Source: JASGDB01 sp049841315 (GTDB taxonomy: Bacteria > Bacteroidota > Bacteroidia > Flavobacteriales > Weeksellaceae). Taken from it: a stretch of DNA of 64,000 nt. The notes below the pieces were generated by a model. The model did no database searches, had not been told where the DNA came from, and worked only from the letters and a program-made list of their open reading frames with translations. How positions within the stretch are numbered: the stretch's first letter is position 1; each line of letters begins with the position of its first letter. The DNA lies in contig JASGDB010000048.1 of the NCBI GenBank assembly GCA_049841315.1, positions 22,854 to 86,853 of the forward strand, given 5' to 3'. Shown here piece after piece: positions 36,121-45,183 of this stretch. Made by a program: the position numbers and the translations under genes.

Positions 36121-37716
36121 ATGAAAAAAACAAAAAATATACTGGAAGGAGTCAAAGAAAATTTTCCTTCCGGACTGGTGGTCTTTTTAGTTGCACTTCC
36201 GCTCTGTCTGGGGATTGCATTAGCATCGGGAGCACCGCCTTTATCGGGAATTATTTCCGGAATTGTAGGCGGAATTGTGGTGGGATATTTCAGCAATTCC
36301 AATATTTCGGTTTCGGGACCGGCAGCAGGACTTACCGCGATTGTTCTTACTGCAATTACCGACCTCGGTGCATTTGAACTTTTCCTTTGTGCAGGAATTA
36401 TCGCCGGAATTATTCAACTCGTTTTAGGCTTCGCAAGAGCCGGAAGTATTTCCAATTATTTCCCGAACAACGTGATTGAAGGAATGCTTGCCGGAATCGG
36501 AATCATCATTGTGATGAAGCAGATTCCTCACGCTTTGGGATTCGACAAGGATTTTGAAGGCAATGAAAGCATTTTTGCAAAAGGCTTTAATTTCGGGTAC
36601 TTTTCGGAACTTTTGGGTGCGGTACACTTTGGTGCTGTCGTCGTTACGGTTGTTTCCATTATCATTCTTTTAGCGTGGGATTATTTCCCTTTTCTGAAAA
36701 AGATGAAAATGCTTCCCGGTGCTTTGGTAGCCGTAATCGCGGGAATTTTGATTAATGAATTATTCAAAATTTCAAACAGCAGTCTTGCCATCGGAAGCGA
36801 ACATTTGGTAACGCTGCCTGTTCCCAAAACCATTGAAGATTTTAAAAATCTGATAACGCTGCCTGATTTTTCGGGTTTCCTCAATCCAAAAGTCTGGATT
36901 GCGGGAGCAACGATTGCGGTGGTCGCTTCCATTGAAACATTGCTTTGTATCGAGGCTTCGGACAGGCTGGATTCCAAAAGAAGAATTACGGACACCAATC
37001 TGGAACTGAAAGCACAGGGAATCGGAAACGTGATAAGTTCCATAATCGGAGGATTGCCAATGACTTCCGTTGTCGTAAGAAGTTCCGCCAATGCAAATGC
37101 AGGTGCGACCTCGAAAATCTCCTCGATTTTGCACGGAATTTTATTGCTGGTCTGTGTGCTTTCCATACCGTTTTTACTGAATCTTATTCCACTCGCTACA
37201 TTGGCGGCGGTTCTGATTTTGGTAGGATACAAATTGGCAAAACCTGCCACTTTCAAACATTTTTGGCATAACGGAAAATATCAGTTCATTCCGTTTCTGG
37301 CAACTGTGATTGCGGTTGTGGCTACCGATTTGCTGAAAGGTGTCGGAATCGGTTTGTTGATTTCCGTTTTTTATATTCTTCAAGGGAATATGAAAAGAGC
37401 GTATTACCTCAGCAGAGAAACTCTGGACGATACCGACGAATTTACCATAAAACTCGCCGAAGAAGTTTCTTTTCTGAACAAAGCCGCCATTAAAAAAACA
37501 TTGCATAACGTAAAATCCGGCTCGAAAGTAACCATTGATGCGAGGCACACTTCCTACATCGCTACCGATGTGCTGGAAATGATTCAGGAGTTTGCCAATA
37601 TCCGTGCGAAAGAAGAGGATATAGAAGTGGAACTCATCGGATTCCGCACCTCGTATAAAGAATATGCTGAAGACGAAGATTCTCATATTTTTGTTACGCA
37701 CCGGAGAGCGATGTAA
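36121..37716 (+). CDS. SulP-family anion transporter with STAS domain
   Basis: A 531-aa inner-membrane transporter with about 11 hydrophobic segments. It begins with FPSGLVVFLVALPLCLGIAL, the SulP signature region, and ends with a STAS-like domain (about 435-531, KVTIDARHTSYIATDVLE). It probably moves bicarbonate or sulfate; the carbonic anhydrase just downstream favours bicarbonate. It is flanked by inverted repeats. Confidence 0.9.
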   Translation: MKKTKNILEGVKENFPSGLVVFLVALPLCLGIALASGAPPLSGIISGIVGGIVVGYFSNSNISVSGPAAGLTAIVLTAITDLGAFELFLCAGIIAGIIQLVLGFARAGSISNYFPNNVIEGMLAGIGIIIVMKQIPHALGFDKDFEGNESIFAKGFNFGYFSELLGAVHFGAVVVTVVSIIILLAWDYFPFLKKMKMLPGALVAVIAGILINELFKISNSSLAIGSEHLVTLPVPKTIEDFKNLITLPDFSGFLNPKVWIAGATIAVVASIETLLCIEASDRLDSKRRITDTNLELKAQGIGNVISSIIGGLPMTSVVVRSSANANAGATSKISSILHGILLLVCVLSIPFLLNLIPLATLAAVLILVGYKLAKPATFKHFWHNGKYQFIPFLATVIAVVATDLLKGVGIGLLISVFYILQGNMKRAYYLSRETLDDTDEFTIKLAEEVSFLNKAAIKKTLHNVKSGSKVTIDARHTSYIATDVLEMIQEFANIRAKEEDIEVELIGFRTSYKEYAEDEDSHIFVTHRRAM

Positions 37717-37800
37717 CAGTTCGCAGATTATTTATTACATTTAAAAACTGAAATTTTAATTAAAATATTTAAAAAACAAAAATCATTTTTCCCGATAAAT

Positions 37801-37958
37801 GTTTTAATAATTGTCCGTAATCTATCATAATTGGTAAAATCTCTGCGAACTTTGCTGAGTGAACGCCTTTGCGAGTCTTAAAAACAGTTAGTAGTTTTAT
37901 AAATCTTTGCGACCTTTGCGTTAAAAAAAGCATTATGACTAAAAGTGGATATTCAAAC
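37801..37958. repeat. Right member of the inverted repeat flanking sulP
   Basis: Reverse-complement counterpart of 35942-36100. It fills most of the 280-bp space between sulP and the carbonic anhydrase gene. Confidence 0.7.
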
Positions 37959-37996
37959 TTTATGAAAAGGAAAATGATATTCAAAATCTTTTTATT

Positions 37997-38677
37997 ATGA
38001 AAAAATCATACGAAACCATATTTGAAAACAACAAAAAATGGGTGGAATCCAAAATCGCCGAAAACCCAAAATATTTCCACGAACTCGCCAAAACGCAGAA
38101 TCCGGAATTTCTGTACATCGGTTGTTCGGACAGCCGTGTTTCGGCAGAAGAATTAATGGGAATGAGTCCCGGCGAAGTTTTCGTTACCCGAAACATCGCG
38201 AATGTGATAAACACTCTGGATATGAGTTCCACAGCCGTAATCCAATATGCTGTGGAACATCTGAAAGTAAAACACATCATCGTCTGCGGACATTACGGTT
38301 GCGGCGGTGTGAAAGCGGCAATGACGCCTCAGGATTTCGGACTGATGAATCCGTGGCTGAGAACGATTCGTGATGTGTACAGGCTTCATCAGGCGGAACT
38401 GGATTCTATCGAAAATGAAACCGAAAGATACAACCGCCTTGTGGAACTGAATGTTCAGGAGCAGTGCATCAACGTCATTAAAATGGCTGCGGTACAGGAA
38501 CAATATCTGTTGGATGAATTTCCGATTGTTCACGGCTGGGTTTTCGATTTGAAAACAGGGAAAATCATCGATTTGGAAATAGATTTTGAAAAGATACTGA
38601 AAGATATTCAAAAAATCTACGACCTTACCGATTCCGATTGGGTAATGAGCAGAAGAAACAACAAGAATTTTATTTAA
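37997..38677 (+). CDS. can: Beta-class carbonic anhydrase
   Basis: Interconverts CO2 and bicarbonate; 226 aa, cytosolic, zinc enzyme. Zinc ligands are Cys43 and Asp45 in GCSDSRV, His99 and Cys102 in CGHYGCGG. Placed after a SulP transporter, it probably works with it in inorganic carbon supply. It converges with pth. Confidence 0.95.
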   Translation: MKKSYETIFENNKKWVESKIAENPKYFHELAKTQNPEFLYIGCSDSRVSAEELMGMSPGEVFVTRNIANVINTLDMSSTAVIQYAVEHLKVKHIIVCGHYGCGGVKAAMTPQDFGLMNPWLRTIRDVYRLHQAELDSIENETERYNRLVELNVQEQCINVIKMAAVQEQYLLDEFPIVHGWVFDLKTGKIIDLEIDFEKILKDIQKIYDLTDSDWVMSRRNNKNFI

Positions 38678-38683
38678 AAAGGA

Positions 38684-39247
38684 TTATTTCCCGTTGAAAG
38701 CCGCCATTGTATTCTGCAATCCTGCGAAAACAAATGATAGTGCGGCGTCAGAAAACTTCCCGATTCTTTCGGGAAGTTTTTCTTTTTCCTCGTCGTTCCA
38801 CGTCCCCAAAACATAATCCACCTGTTTCCCTTCGGAAAAATCTGCGGAAATCCCGAAACGCAGCCTCGCATAATTTTGGGTCTGCAATTCGTGCTGAATG
38901 CTTTTCAGTCCGTTGTGTCCGGCATCAGAGCCTTTTCCTTTCAGCCGCAATGTTCCGAACGGAAGTGCCAAATCATCAGTGATAATCAGTACATTTTCCA
39001 GCGGAATATTTTCTTTCTGCATCCAGAATTTCACGGCTTTCCCGGAAAGATTCATATAAGTATCGGGTTTTAATACGAAAACCCGTCTTCCCTTGTATTT
39101 TCCGTCTGCAATCCAGCCGAAATTGGCGGTTTTAAAAGGAACTTCCAAAGTTTCCGAAATTTTATCCGCCACTTTGAAACCGACATTATGCCGGGTTTCT
39201 GCGTATTCTCCGCCTTTGTTTCCGAGTCCGATGATGAGGTATTTCAC
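38684..39247 (-). CDS. pth: Peptidyl-tRNA hydrolase
   Basis: Recycles peptidyl-tRNA released from stalled ribosomes; 187 aa. Catalytic His20 is in RHNVGF; other family residues are TYMNLSG, the DDLALPFG segment and GSDAGHNGLKSI. Complete, starting at ATG 39245-39247. Confidence 0.96.
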   Translation of the reverse strand: MKYLIIGLGNKGGEYAETRHNVGFKVADKISETLEVPFKTANFGWIADGKYKGRRVFVLKPDTYMNLSGKAVKFWMQKENIPLENVLIITDDLALPFGTLRLKGKGSDAGHNGLKSIQHELQTQNYARLRFGISADFSEGKQVDYVLGTWNDEEKEKLPERIGKFSDAALSFVFAGLQNTMAAFNGK

Positions 39248-39485
39248 TATTTTGTTTTTGCAAAAATAAGGGTTTATTAAGAAAATACTGTGAAATAAAA
39301 CTTTGATTGTTTTTATCTTTCGGATAATAGAACCATAATGAACCTAAACTTAATACCAAAAACAACAAAACATCGTAAAAATATGGATGAAGAGGCAAGA
39401 GAAATAGAAAAAATGCCAATGTGAGAAACATAAATATAATCACAGATATTTTCTTCGATTGTGGTGTGAATTCTATGTTTTTCAT
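39186..39485 (-). CDS. Possible small membrane protein overlapping pth
   Basis: A 99-aa frame with two strongly hydrophobic stretches (about 14-30 and 36-52) and a basic tail ending in a run of Arg. The last ~60 bases overlap the pth start in a different frame, so the Arg-rich tail may be an artefact and the real protein may be shorter or not expressed. The position between pth and the DUF4173-like gene on the same strand makes a real gene plausible. Confidence 0.45.
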   Translation of the reverse strand: MKNIEFTPQSKKISVIIFMFLTLAFFLFLLPLHPYFYDVLLFLVLSLGSLWFYYPKDKNNQSFISQYFLNKPLFLQKQNSEIPHHRTRKQRRRIRRNPA

Positions 39486-39506
39486 TTTAAATGTTTATTG
39501 AAAATC

Positions 39507-39539
39507 AATCCTTCAAGGTTTTCAAAACCTTGAAGGATT
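39507..39539. repeat. 33-bp perfect palindrome 1
   Basis: Two 16-base arms (AATCCTTCAAGGTTTT and its complement) around one C. One of four such palindromes in this window. Confidence 0.7.
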
Positions 39540-39552
39540 CTTAATTGACGAT

Positions 39553-40941
39553 TTATTTTATGGTTTCATAATACAGAATTTTTGAAAGAAATGATTTCTC
39601 TTTTTCTGATTCTATTTTATACAGAATTTCATTTTTCAAATATTTATCATTGGTTTTGTCCGCAAATTCCAGCAACTGTTTTTCACTGAAATTAATAGAA
39701 GTTTTATGGAAATTTACAGCGAAATCCGACCTTTTCATATTGTTTGATGTGATAATTCCGCCCCAATTCACATAACTGCAAACCAAAATTGTTCCATACA
39801 CATAGCCGAACATCGTATTGAAAAGAAAAGCGTTGGTTTTTTGTTTTTGAATTTTAATAAATGTCGTGATAAGTCCGATAATGCTCAAAATCAAAAATGC
39901 ATAAACGCCTAATCTTTTGTAAGTCAGACCGTAACTCACGACATATTCCGTGTTTTTTACCATTGCGGAAATCACGAGAACGGCATTCAGGAAAATCCAG
40001 ATTTTGGCGGAAATTTTCAGAAGTCCGGCTTTTTTGTCGAAATTAAAACTTCCTTTGAAGTAAAACATTATGACCAAAATCGCCATTACAATAGACATTA
40101 TCACAGCATTTACTCTTTCGTGGGTTTCGGCGGAAAGTTGGTTCGGTGTTTTCGGAATTTCGATAAACTGTTCGTAATTATAAGTGATGATAAAAATAAT
40201 CAGCATCGCATTCAAAGCCATTAATGAAATGAGTCCGCTCAGTCTTTCAAAATCGAGATTCAGGAAATCGAAAGTCGGTTTTTGTTCTTTTTTCGGGTTT
40301 TCAAAAGTATTGCTGAGATAACGGTTTTGTTTGTAAAAGAATTTCTCAACCGCGAAATTCCAATAATTAAAAGCAATAAAAAATCCGAGAACAGTCAAAC
40401 CAATTAACTGAAAGAAATTGATATTGAGTTCAAAATCAGTAAAAAGATTGGCGAAATGGTCGCTTCCATAAGTATAAATGGCAAAAAAGACGAACACAAA
40501 AAATGCAGGAATCAGAATGACAGCCACTAATTTCTGTCCCGTTCCTTCGGATTTGGTTTTCGGATACCATTTTTTAAAATCAAAAAAACGGCAGATAAAT
40601 GTGAAGACATTGGTTATCAGAACCGGAATGACAAAAAGAGATTTCAGGTTTCTGTTCCGAGATTTCAAACCGAGTAAAAACAATGAAGAAACCACTGCCA
40701 GAAAGGAAACGAAATCGCCGAACCAAGCAAACGCCACACCCGACAAAACGGAAGTTACAAATAAAGTAAGAAAAATGCGTGTCCGGTTTTTGTCAGGCGT
40801 TCGATATAATGTGAAAAATGCGAGGAATACTCCTAAAATCCCGAGATTAAGACCGATGTATTCATCGTAAAAAAGAACCACGAAAAGAGCGGTTGTGAGG
40901 ATAATGATTTGATGAAGTTTGAGTGTGTGAGTTGTTTTCAT
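39553..40941 (-). CDS. DUF4173-like polytopic membrane protein
   Basis: A 462-aa integral membrane protein with roughly ten to twelve helices and a C-terminal soluble piece (DFAVNFHKTSINFSEKQLLE). It resembles the DUF4153/DUF4173 family of unknown function found in Bacteroidota. Nearby palindromes bracket it at both ends. Confidence 0.7.
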   Translation of the reverse strand: MKTTHTLKLHQIIILTTALFVVLFYDEYIGLNLGILGVFLAFFTLYRTPDKNRTRIFLTLFVTSVLSGVAFAWFGDFVSFLAVVSSLFLLGLKSRNRNLKSLFVIPVLITNVFTFICRFFDFKKWYPKTKSEGTGQKLVAVILIPAFFVFVFFAIYTYGSDHFANLFTDFELNINFFQLIGLTVLGFFIAFNYWNFAVEKFFYKQNRYLSNTFENPKKEQKPTFDFLNLDFERLSGLISLMALNAMLIIFIITYNYEQFIEIPKTPNQLSAETHERVNAVIMSIVMAILVIMFYFKGSFNFDKKAGLLKISAKIWIFLNAVLVISAMVKNTEYVVSYGLTYKRLGVYAFLILSIIGLITTFIKIQKQKTNAFLFNTMFGYVYGTILVCSYVNWGGIITSNNMKRSDFAVNFHKTSINFSEKQLLEFADKTNDKYLKNEILYKIESEKEKSFLSKILYYETIK

Positions 40942-40988
40942 AATTTTAAAATTTATATTTTTTATTTCTGATTATTCTTTTGATTTGC

Positions 40989-41021
40989 AACCCTTTCAGA
41001 GTTTGAAACTCTGAAAGGGTT
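40989..41021. repeat. 33-bp perfect palindrome 2
   Basis: Arms AACCCTTTCAGAGTTT and its complement around one G. Same arm sequence as palindrome 4 at 46373-46405, which differs only in the central base. Confidence 0.75.
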
Positions 41022-41029
41022 TTCTCGTG

Positions 41030-41062
41030 AGCGTTGTTAGGGCTTCAAGCCCTAACAACGCT
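41030..41062. repeat. 33-bp perfect palindrome 3
   Basis: Arms AGCGTTGTTAGGGCTT and its complement around one C, only 8 bases from palindrome 2, between the metallophosphoesterase stop and the DUF4173-like start. Confidence 0.75.
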
Positions 41063-41079
41063 TATTAGCACATAATTTT

Positions 41080-41919
41080 TCATTCTTTCACCAGTTTAAA
41101 AACCGTAATCTCCGGACGCACCATAAACCGAACCTGAAAAGAATGTCCCAAAGCACGGTTCACATAAAGCGTTCTGCCGTCTTCCAAATCGACTTTTCCG
41201 GCGATGTATTTTCTGTTTTCAATGGGAACGACAGGCGTTACCACGCCCGGAATTCTGCATTGTCCGCCGTGCGTATGTCCACTCAAAATCCAGCCTTTGT
41301 AGCCGTTCCAGACGTCTTTGTCGCAGACATCGGGATTGTGGCAAAGCACGATATTGGCTTTCGTTTCGTCGTAATCTTTCATTACCTGCAAAGGATTGAA
41401 ATTCGGCGACCACAAATCCTCAAAACCGATAAAATTCAGTCCGAAGCATTCCTGCTGTTCGTTGTTGAGAATGGTAATTCCGAAGTCTTTCAGAATATTG
41501 CAGATGTTGTTTGCAGATTCCATATTCCGCCAGTTTGCTCCGTAATCGTGGTTTCCCAGCACTCCGAAAGTCCCGAGTTTTCCGAGAACGGCAACTTCCA
41601 TTACGGCTTTCAGGTATTCGGTTTCGAGATGATTGCCTTTGTTCACGAAATCTCCGGTATAAACCACGAAATCGGGTTCGTATTTTTTCGCTTTGATGAA
41701 TGAATCAATGAGAAACCGCCAGTCGAAACGGTTTCCGACGTGCAAATCGGAAATCTGCATCAGTATTTTTCCGTCTAATTCGTCGGGAAGATTTTTCACG
41801 GGCATTTTCTTCCGCACAAATTCCAGCCAGAAAGGTTCTACCTGCCAAGAATACAGCAATGGAAACGCTCCGAGCAAAGAGAGTTTTCCGAGTGTTTTTA
41901 AAAAGGTTTTTCGTTTCAT
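41080..41919 (-). CDS. Calcineurin-like metallophosphoesterase
   Basis: A 279-aa enzyme with a basic N-terminus followed by a hydrophobic segment (MKRKTFLKTLGKLSLLGAF), so probably membrane-anchored or exported. Dimetal motifs are SDLHVGNRFD, TGDFVNKGN, GNHDYG, LCHNPD and SGHTHGGQ. YkuE/LpxH-like; the substrate (possibly a lipid or nucleotide phosphate) is unknown. A palindromic ACTTTG-N5-CAAAGT site lies 19 bases before its start. Confidence 0.88.
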   Translation of the reverse strand: MKRKTFLKTLGKLSLLGAFPLLYSWQVEPFWLEFVRKKMPVKNLPDELDGKILMQISDLHVGNRFDWRFLIDSFIKAKKYEPDFVVYTGDFVNKGNHLETEYLKAVMEVAVLGKLGTFGVLGNHDYGANWRNMESANNICNILKDFGITILNNEQQECFGLNFIGFEDLWSPNFNPLQVMKDYDETKANIVLCHNPDVCDKDVWNGYKGWILSGHTHGGQCRIPGVVTPVVPIENRKYIAGKVDLEDGRTLYVNRALGHSFQVRFMVRPEITVFKLVKE

Positions 41920-41937
41920 AATTTATTAAATCAAAGA

Positions 41938-41954
41938 ACTTTGTATTTCAAAGT
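41938..41954 (-). promoter_or_regulatory. Candidate operator upstream of the metallophosphoesterase gene
   Basis: ACTTTG-TATTT-CAAAGT, a 6+5+6 dyad. On the minus strand its outer half overlaps a TTACTTTG -7-like box. The same dyad occurs at 47608-47624. Confidence 0.5.
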
Positions 41955-41987
41955 AAATTTTCAAAAAAAATATTGTTTTTTTAGATA

Positions 41988-42054
41988 GCGTTCCTCCGGA
42001 ACGCCTTTTTAATTTCTCTCTATTTTTCTACACAGATACAGTTCCTCCGGAACT
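41988..42054 (-). repeat. Two GGA-loop hairpins
   Basis: On the minus strand: AGTTCC-GGA-GGAACT (42040-42054) followed by GTATCTGTG, and GCGTTCC-GGA-GGAACGC (41988-42004) followed by TATCTAA. Loop and following TAT-type linker match the other GGA-loop copies. Confidence 0.6.
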
Positions 42055-42059
42055 TTTTC

Positions 42060-42087
42060 ATCTTCCATCTTCGTGCTTCCATCTTCC
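42060..42087. repeat. Degenerate 4x7-bp tandem repeat
   Basis: Four heptamers, ATCTTCC, ATCTTCG, TGCTTCC, ATCTTCC, between the GGA-loop hairpins and the winged-helix gene's stop. The same unit is perfectly repeated four times inside the glycosyltransferase gene at 49432-49459. Confidence 0.55.
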
Positions 42088-42088
42088 T

Positions 42089-42373
42089 TTATTTCCCCAG
42101 TAATTTTTCCAAAGCGTTCAGATGTTCCGTGAAAGCCTGTCTTCCGGACTGCGTTACTCTGTAAGACGTTTTCGGTTTTTTACCGACAAATTCTTTTTTC
42201 ACTTCGATAAAACCTGCTTTTTCCAATGCGGAAGAATGACTCGCAAGATTGCCGTCCGTCACATCCAAAAGGTCTTTCATTTCTTTAAAATCAACCCAAT
42301 CGTTGACCATCAGCACGGACATTATTCCGAGCCGGACACGACTTTCAAATTCTTTATGCAGATTCTGAATCAT
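42089..42373 (-). CDS. Winged-helix transcriptional regulator
   Basis: A 94-aa protein consisting of one winged helix (DFKEMKDLLDVTDGNLASHSSALEKAGFIEVKKEF then the wing KPKTSYRVT). It is a small MarR/ArsR-type DNA-binding protein without a sensor domain. Its ATG overlaps the MSEP-CTERM gene stop by 4 bases, making it the last gene of the cluster; candidate ligand-free repressor of the ACTTTG-N5-CAAAGT sites. Confidence 0.85.
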   Translation of the reverse strand: MIQNLHKEFESRVRLGIMSVLMVNDWVDFKEMKDLLDVTDGNLASHSSALEKAGFIEVKKEFVGKKPKTSYRVTQSGRQAFTEHLNALEKLLGK

Positions 42374-45183
42374 TTTCGGTTGATTTTTGAAGTTGCAAAT
42401 TTACCTTTTCTTCTCTCGTAAAGCCAAACAAAAAACAGGAAAAGAACCGCCAAAACATACCATTCCGGTTCAGGCATTCTTCTGGTTTCTTCTTCCAAAT
42501 CCAGATTTTTGTCCGCATTGAGAACCTGCTTCTGCTTTCTCAGCAAAGCCTGTTTCTGAGCCTCATTTTCAACAGAAATATAGGAAGTGTAAGGCATCAT
42601 AATACCGGACTGAAAACTATGTTTCACGGAATTGAGCCATTCCTGCTCCGATGTTTCCGGATGAATCAGCATATTGCGGTTTTCTACATACAACTGCATT
42701 GCGGATTCATATTCTTTCTGAAAAACAAAACCGGAAGAATTTCTTTTCTCTGCAATAATATCAGGCTCATTATTGTTTTCCAGATATTCCACAAAACTGC
42801 CTTTTCTGTATTCCAAAACGGGCGTTTCAAAATTCAAAACCACATTTCTTTCTGCTTCCTTAAAAGAATGGGAAAGCAACGAATGTGAATTCAGATTTCC
42901 GTTTGAATTTAATTCATAGAAAAACTTGTGTTCGGGAAAAGCAAATTCCAAATCCGCAAAATCATTCTGCAAAACCGCATCTGAAAAATTATCGGTAACG
43001 GCTATTAATACAGGAAATTTATCCTGTTTCTTCTGGTATGATTCCACCAGATTTTTGCGGACTGCCCTGTCCAAAAAGAAACTGCCTTCGGAATTTTTCG
43101 GGAAATTGCTCCAATCGGGATTTGCTTTTTTCACATAAGAATTCACGAAAAAGATTTCGGAATTTTCGCTGAACTGAGGATACTGATTTTTCAGTTTTGC
43201 GATGCGTTCCCTGTAACCGGAAGCCTTTGTTCCATTGGAAGCATCCACCAGAAAACAAAAATAAGGCTTCCTCAAAACGGGTTTCAGCGTTTTCTTTTCA
43301 TTGGCGGAAACATAATTTTCACTGTTTTTTCCTGCAACCGAATCCGTTGTTTTTCCCAATTCCACTTTTTGATTTTCAAAACCGAAAGTCAAAGGTTCTC
43401 TGTGAATGAATTCGATTCCTGTTTTTCGTGTTTCGTTTTTAACAAAAGGAAAAATCTCGAAAGCGATGTAGTTTCCTCCGTCATAAAACAAAATTCCGGG
43501 GTCTTTTCTGTAATTCACAATCTGATTGAAAACCCACATTGCAGATTTTTTTTCAGCCAGAATTCCGTATTCTTTTCTGCCCTCAATTTCCAGATAGTAA
43601 TTTGAAATAAAAGCGGAATTGGGAAGTTTGAAAACCGTAGAAAATTTCTGTTGGGCATCGCTTTCTGTATTGTTTTTAATCTCAAAATCCACCCACGTTT
43701 TATACATTTTTTCCTTTGGAAGAAACTCTGTGGAAGATGTAATTTTTGACACATCAAAAAAGACCTCCGAATCTGAAACCGTATTTCCGAACCTGTTGGA
43801 AGAATCCGTTTTTTCATTAAAAAATACCGATTGAATTTCATTTAATTTCTTATCCGACAAAGTAAGATTATCCAAAACCAGCCAACGGTAGTATGATGAT
43901 AAATACGGCGTTCCGTTTTCAAAAATGAAATCTCTGCGCTTTTCCTTATCTTTTAACAAAACATCAACCGTATTTTTCAACGATTCGGAATCGAGATGAT
44001 ATTCTTTGGAATAATCGGGACTGTAAAGATATTCCAATGCTCCGTTAAGATTCTGCCTGTCTTTGTAATACTGAACCGTGATTGAAACCGGCAGAACAAG
44101 AAATCCTAAAATCCCTGTTAATACCAATATTTTAGGAGAATAGTATTTTTTCAAAAAAGTAAAATCCGAATACAAAACCGAATTGTGAACGATGAAAAGA
44201 ACGAGCGGAGTAAGCATTAAAAAACCTAAACCAACCGCAATAATCGCCACAACGGACAACGGAAGCAACGGCAGAAATACCAGAAAGAAATACAGCGAAA
44301 ACGCCAGTGTAACCATTCTCAGGAAAAATAAAAGCAAACGCTCTTTTCTGTTTTTCACATTGGGAATCAAAAGGAGAACGCCGTTCGCAACAGCCAAAGC
44401 ATAAAACCAATATCCCGAAAAATCTCCGAAAATCCCTCTTTCACTTTCCGAATAAGATTCGCCGAAACCGATAATTCCCTGATTGACCAAAAGTCCCAAA
44501 ACCGGAAAAACAACGCAGATAAGAATTAAGAAAAACGGTTTGAATCTCCTTAAAAAATCAGATTTTTTTGAAACAATAATATAAATCGTCCTGATAAGGA
44601 AAAACAGGAAAAGCAATGTTCCCGAAACAAACAGAATCATTAAAATATGAGTTTCAAAACCTCCCGAAAACAAACGCCAGAAAGAAGAACCCAATTGTGA
44701 AAATAAATATCCTAAAAACGGAACTGCAACTGCGGAAAAGAAACTTACCAACGCAGAATTATCCTTGTTTTCAGGCGTAAAATGCACTACCAAAACAAAA
44801 AGCGAATACGCCAGAACAGGCATCAGAAAAGTGATGACATACACCGACAAATCTCCCGAAAGCATCCACGCAGGAATATCAAACGGAAGTATCTCCGAAG
44901 AATAGTATATATACAAATAAAGATAAGCGGTAAACACCACAAGATTGAAAACCGCAAGATAAAAAGGAATCGTTTTTTTGCTGAAAATCAAATACCCCGC
45001 AAAAAGAACATTAACCGCCCAAAGCACAAACAAAGCGATTGAAAAATTCTTCCAAAGTGCGATGCTTTCGGGTTTCAGCAAAGTTTTGATTACGGAAAAA
45101 TCGCTGTAAGCCAGTCCGCAGAGAACGAGAACCGGAATGGTATTAACGATAAAAATCCACAGCGGATTAAGCAACTTTTTCAT
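42370..45183 (-). CDS. MSEP-CTERM sorting-signal membrane protein
   Basis: A 937-aa protein with about ten to twelve helices in residues 1-370, a large extracytoplasmic part, and a C-terminal tripartite signal: MPEPEWYVL (from 903), a hydrophobic helix and basic YERRKGK. This fits the MSEP-CTERM family, the dedicated substrate of exosortase K, encoded just upstream (17-base overlap). The middle resembles VIT-type domains. Role in the cell envelope unknown; processing at the MPEP site is inferred. Confidence 0.85.
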   Translation of the reverse strand: MKKLLNPLWIFIVNTIPVLVLCGLAYSDFSVIKTLLKPESIALWKNFSIALFVLWAVNVLFAGYLIFSKKTIPFYLAVFNLVVFTAYLYLYIYYSSEILPFDIPAWMLSGDLSVYVITFLMPVLAYSLFVLVVHFTPENKDNSALVSFFSAVAVPFLGYLFSQLGSSFWRLFSGGFETHILMILFVSGTLLFLFFLIRTIYIIVSKKSDFLRRFKPFFLILICVVFPVLGLLVNQGIIGFGESYSESERGIFGDFSGYWFYALAVANGVLLLIPNVKNRKERLLLFFLRMVTLAFSLYFFLVFLPLLPLSVVAIIAVGLGFLMLTPLVLFIVHNSVLYSDFTFLKKYYSPKILVLTGILGFLVLPVSITVQYYKDRQNLNGALEYLYSPDYSKEYHLDSESLKNTVDVLLKDKEKRRDFIFENGTPYLSSYYRWLVLDNLTLSDKKLNEIQSVFFNEKTDSSNRFGNTVSDSEVFFDVSKITSSTEFLPKEKMYKTWVDFEIKNNTESDAQQKFSTVFKLPNSAFISNYYLEIEGRKEYGILAEKKSAMWVFNQIVNYRKDPGILFYDGGNYIAFEIFPFVKNETRKTGIEFIHREPLTFGFENQKVELGKTTDSVAGKNSENYVSANEKKTLKPVLRKPYFCFLVDASNGTKASGYRERIAKLKNQYPQFSENSEIFFVNSYVKKANPDWSNFPKNSEGSFFLDRAVRKNLVESYQKKQDKFPVLIAVTDNFSDAVLQNDFADLEFAFPEHKFFYELNSNGNLNSHSLLSHSFKEAERNVVLNFETPVLEYRKGSFVEYLENNNEPDIIAEKRNSSGFVFQKEYESAMQLYVENRNMLIHPETSEQEWLNSVKHSFQSGIMMPYTSYISVENEAQKQALLRKQKQVLNADKNLDLEEETRRMPEPEWYVLAVLFLFFVWLYERRKGKFATSKINRK

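Noticed and set aside
36063..36377. Plus-strand frame at the start of sulP
   Set aside because: It overlaps sulP in another frame and begins within the repeat.
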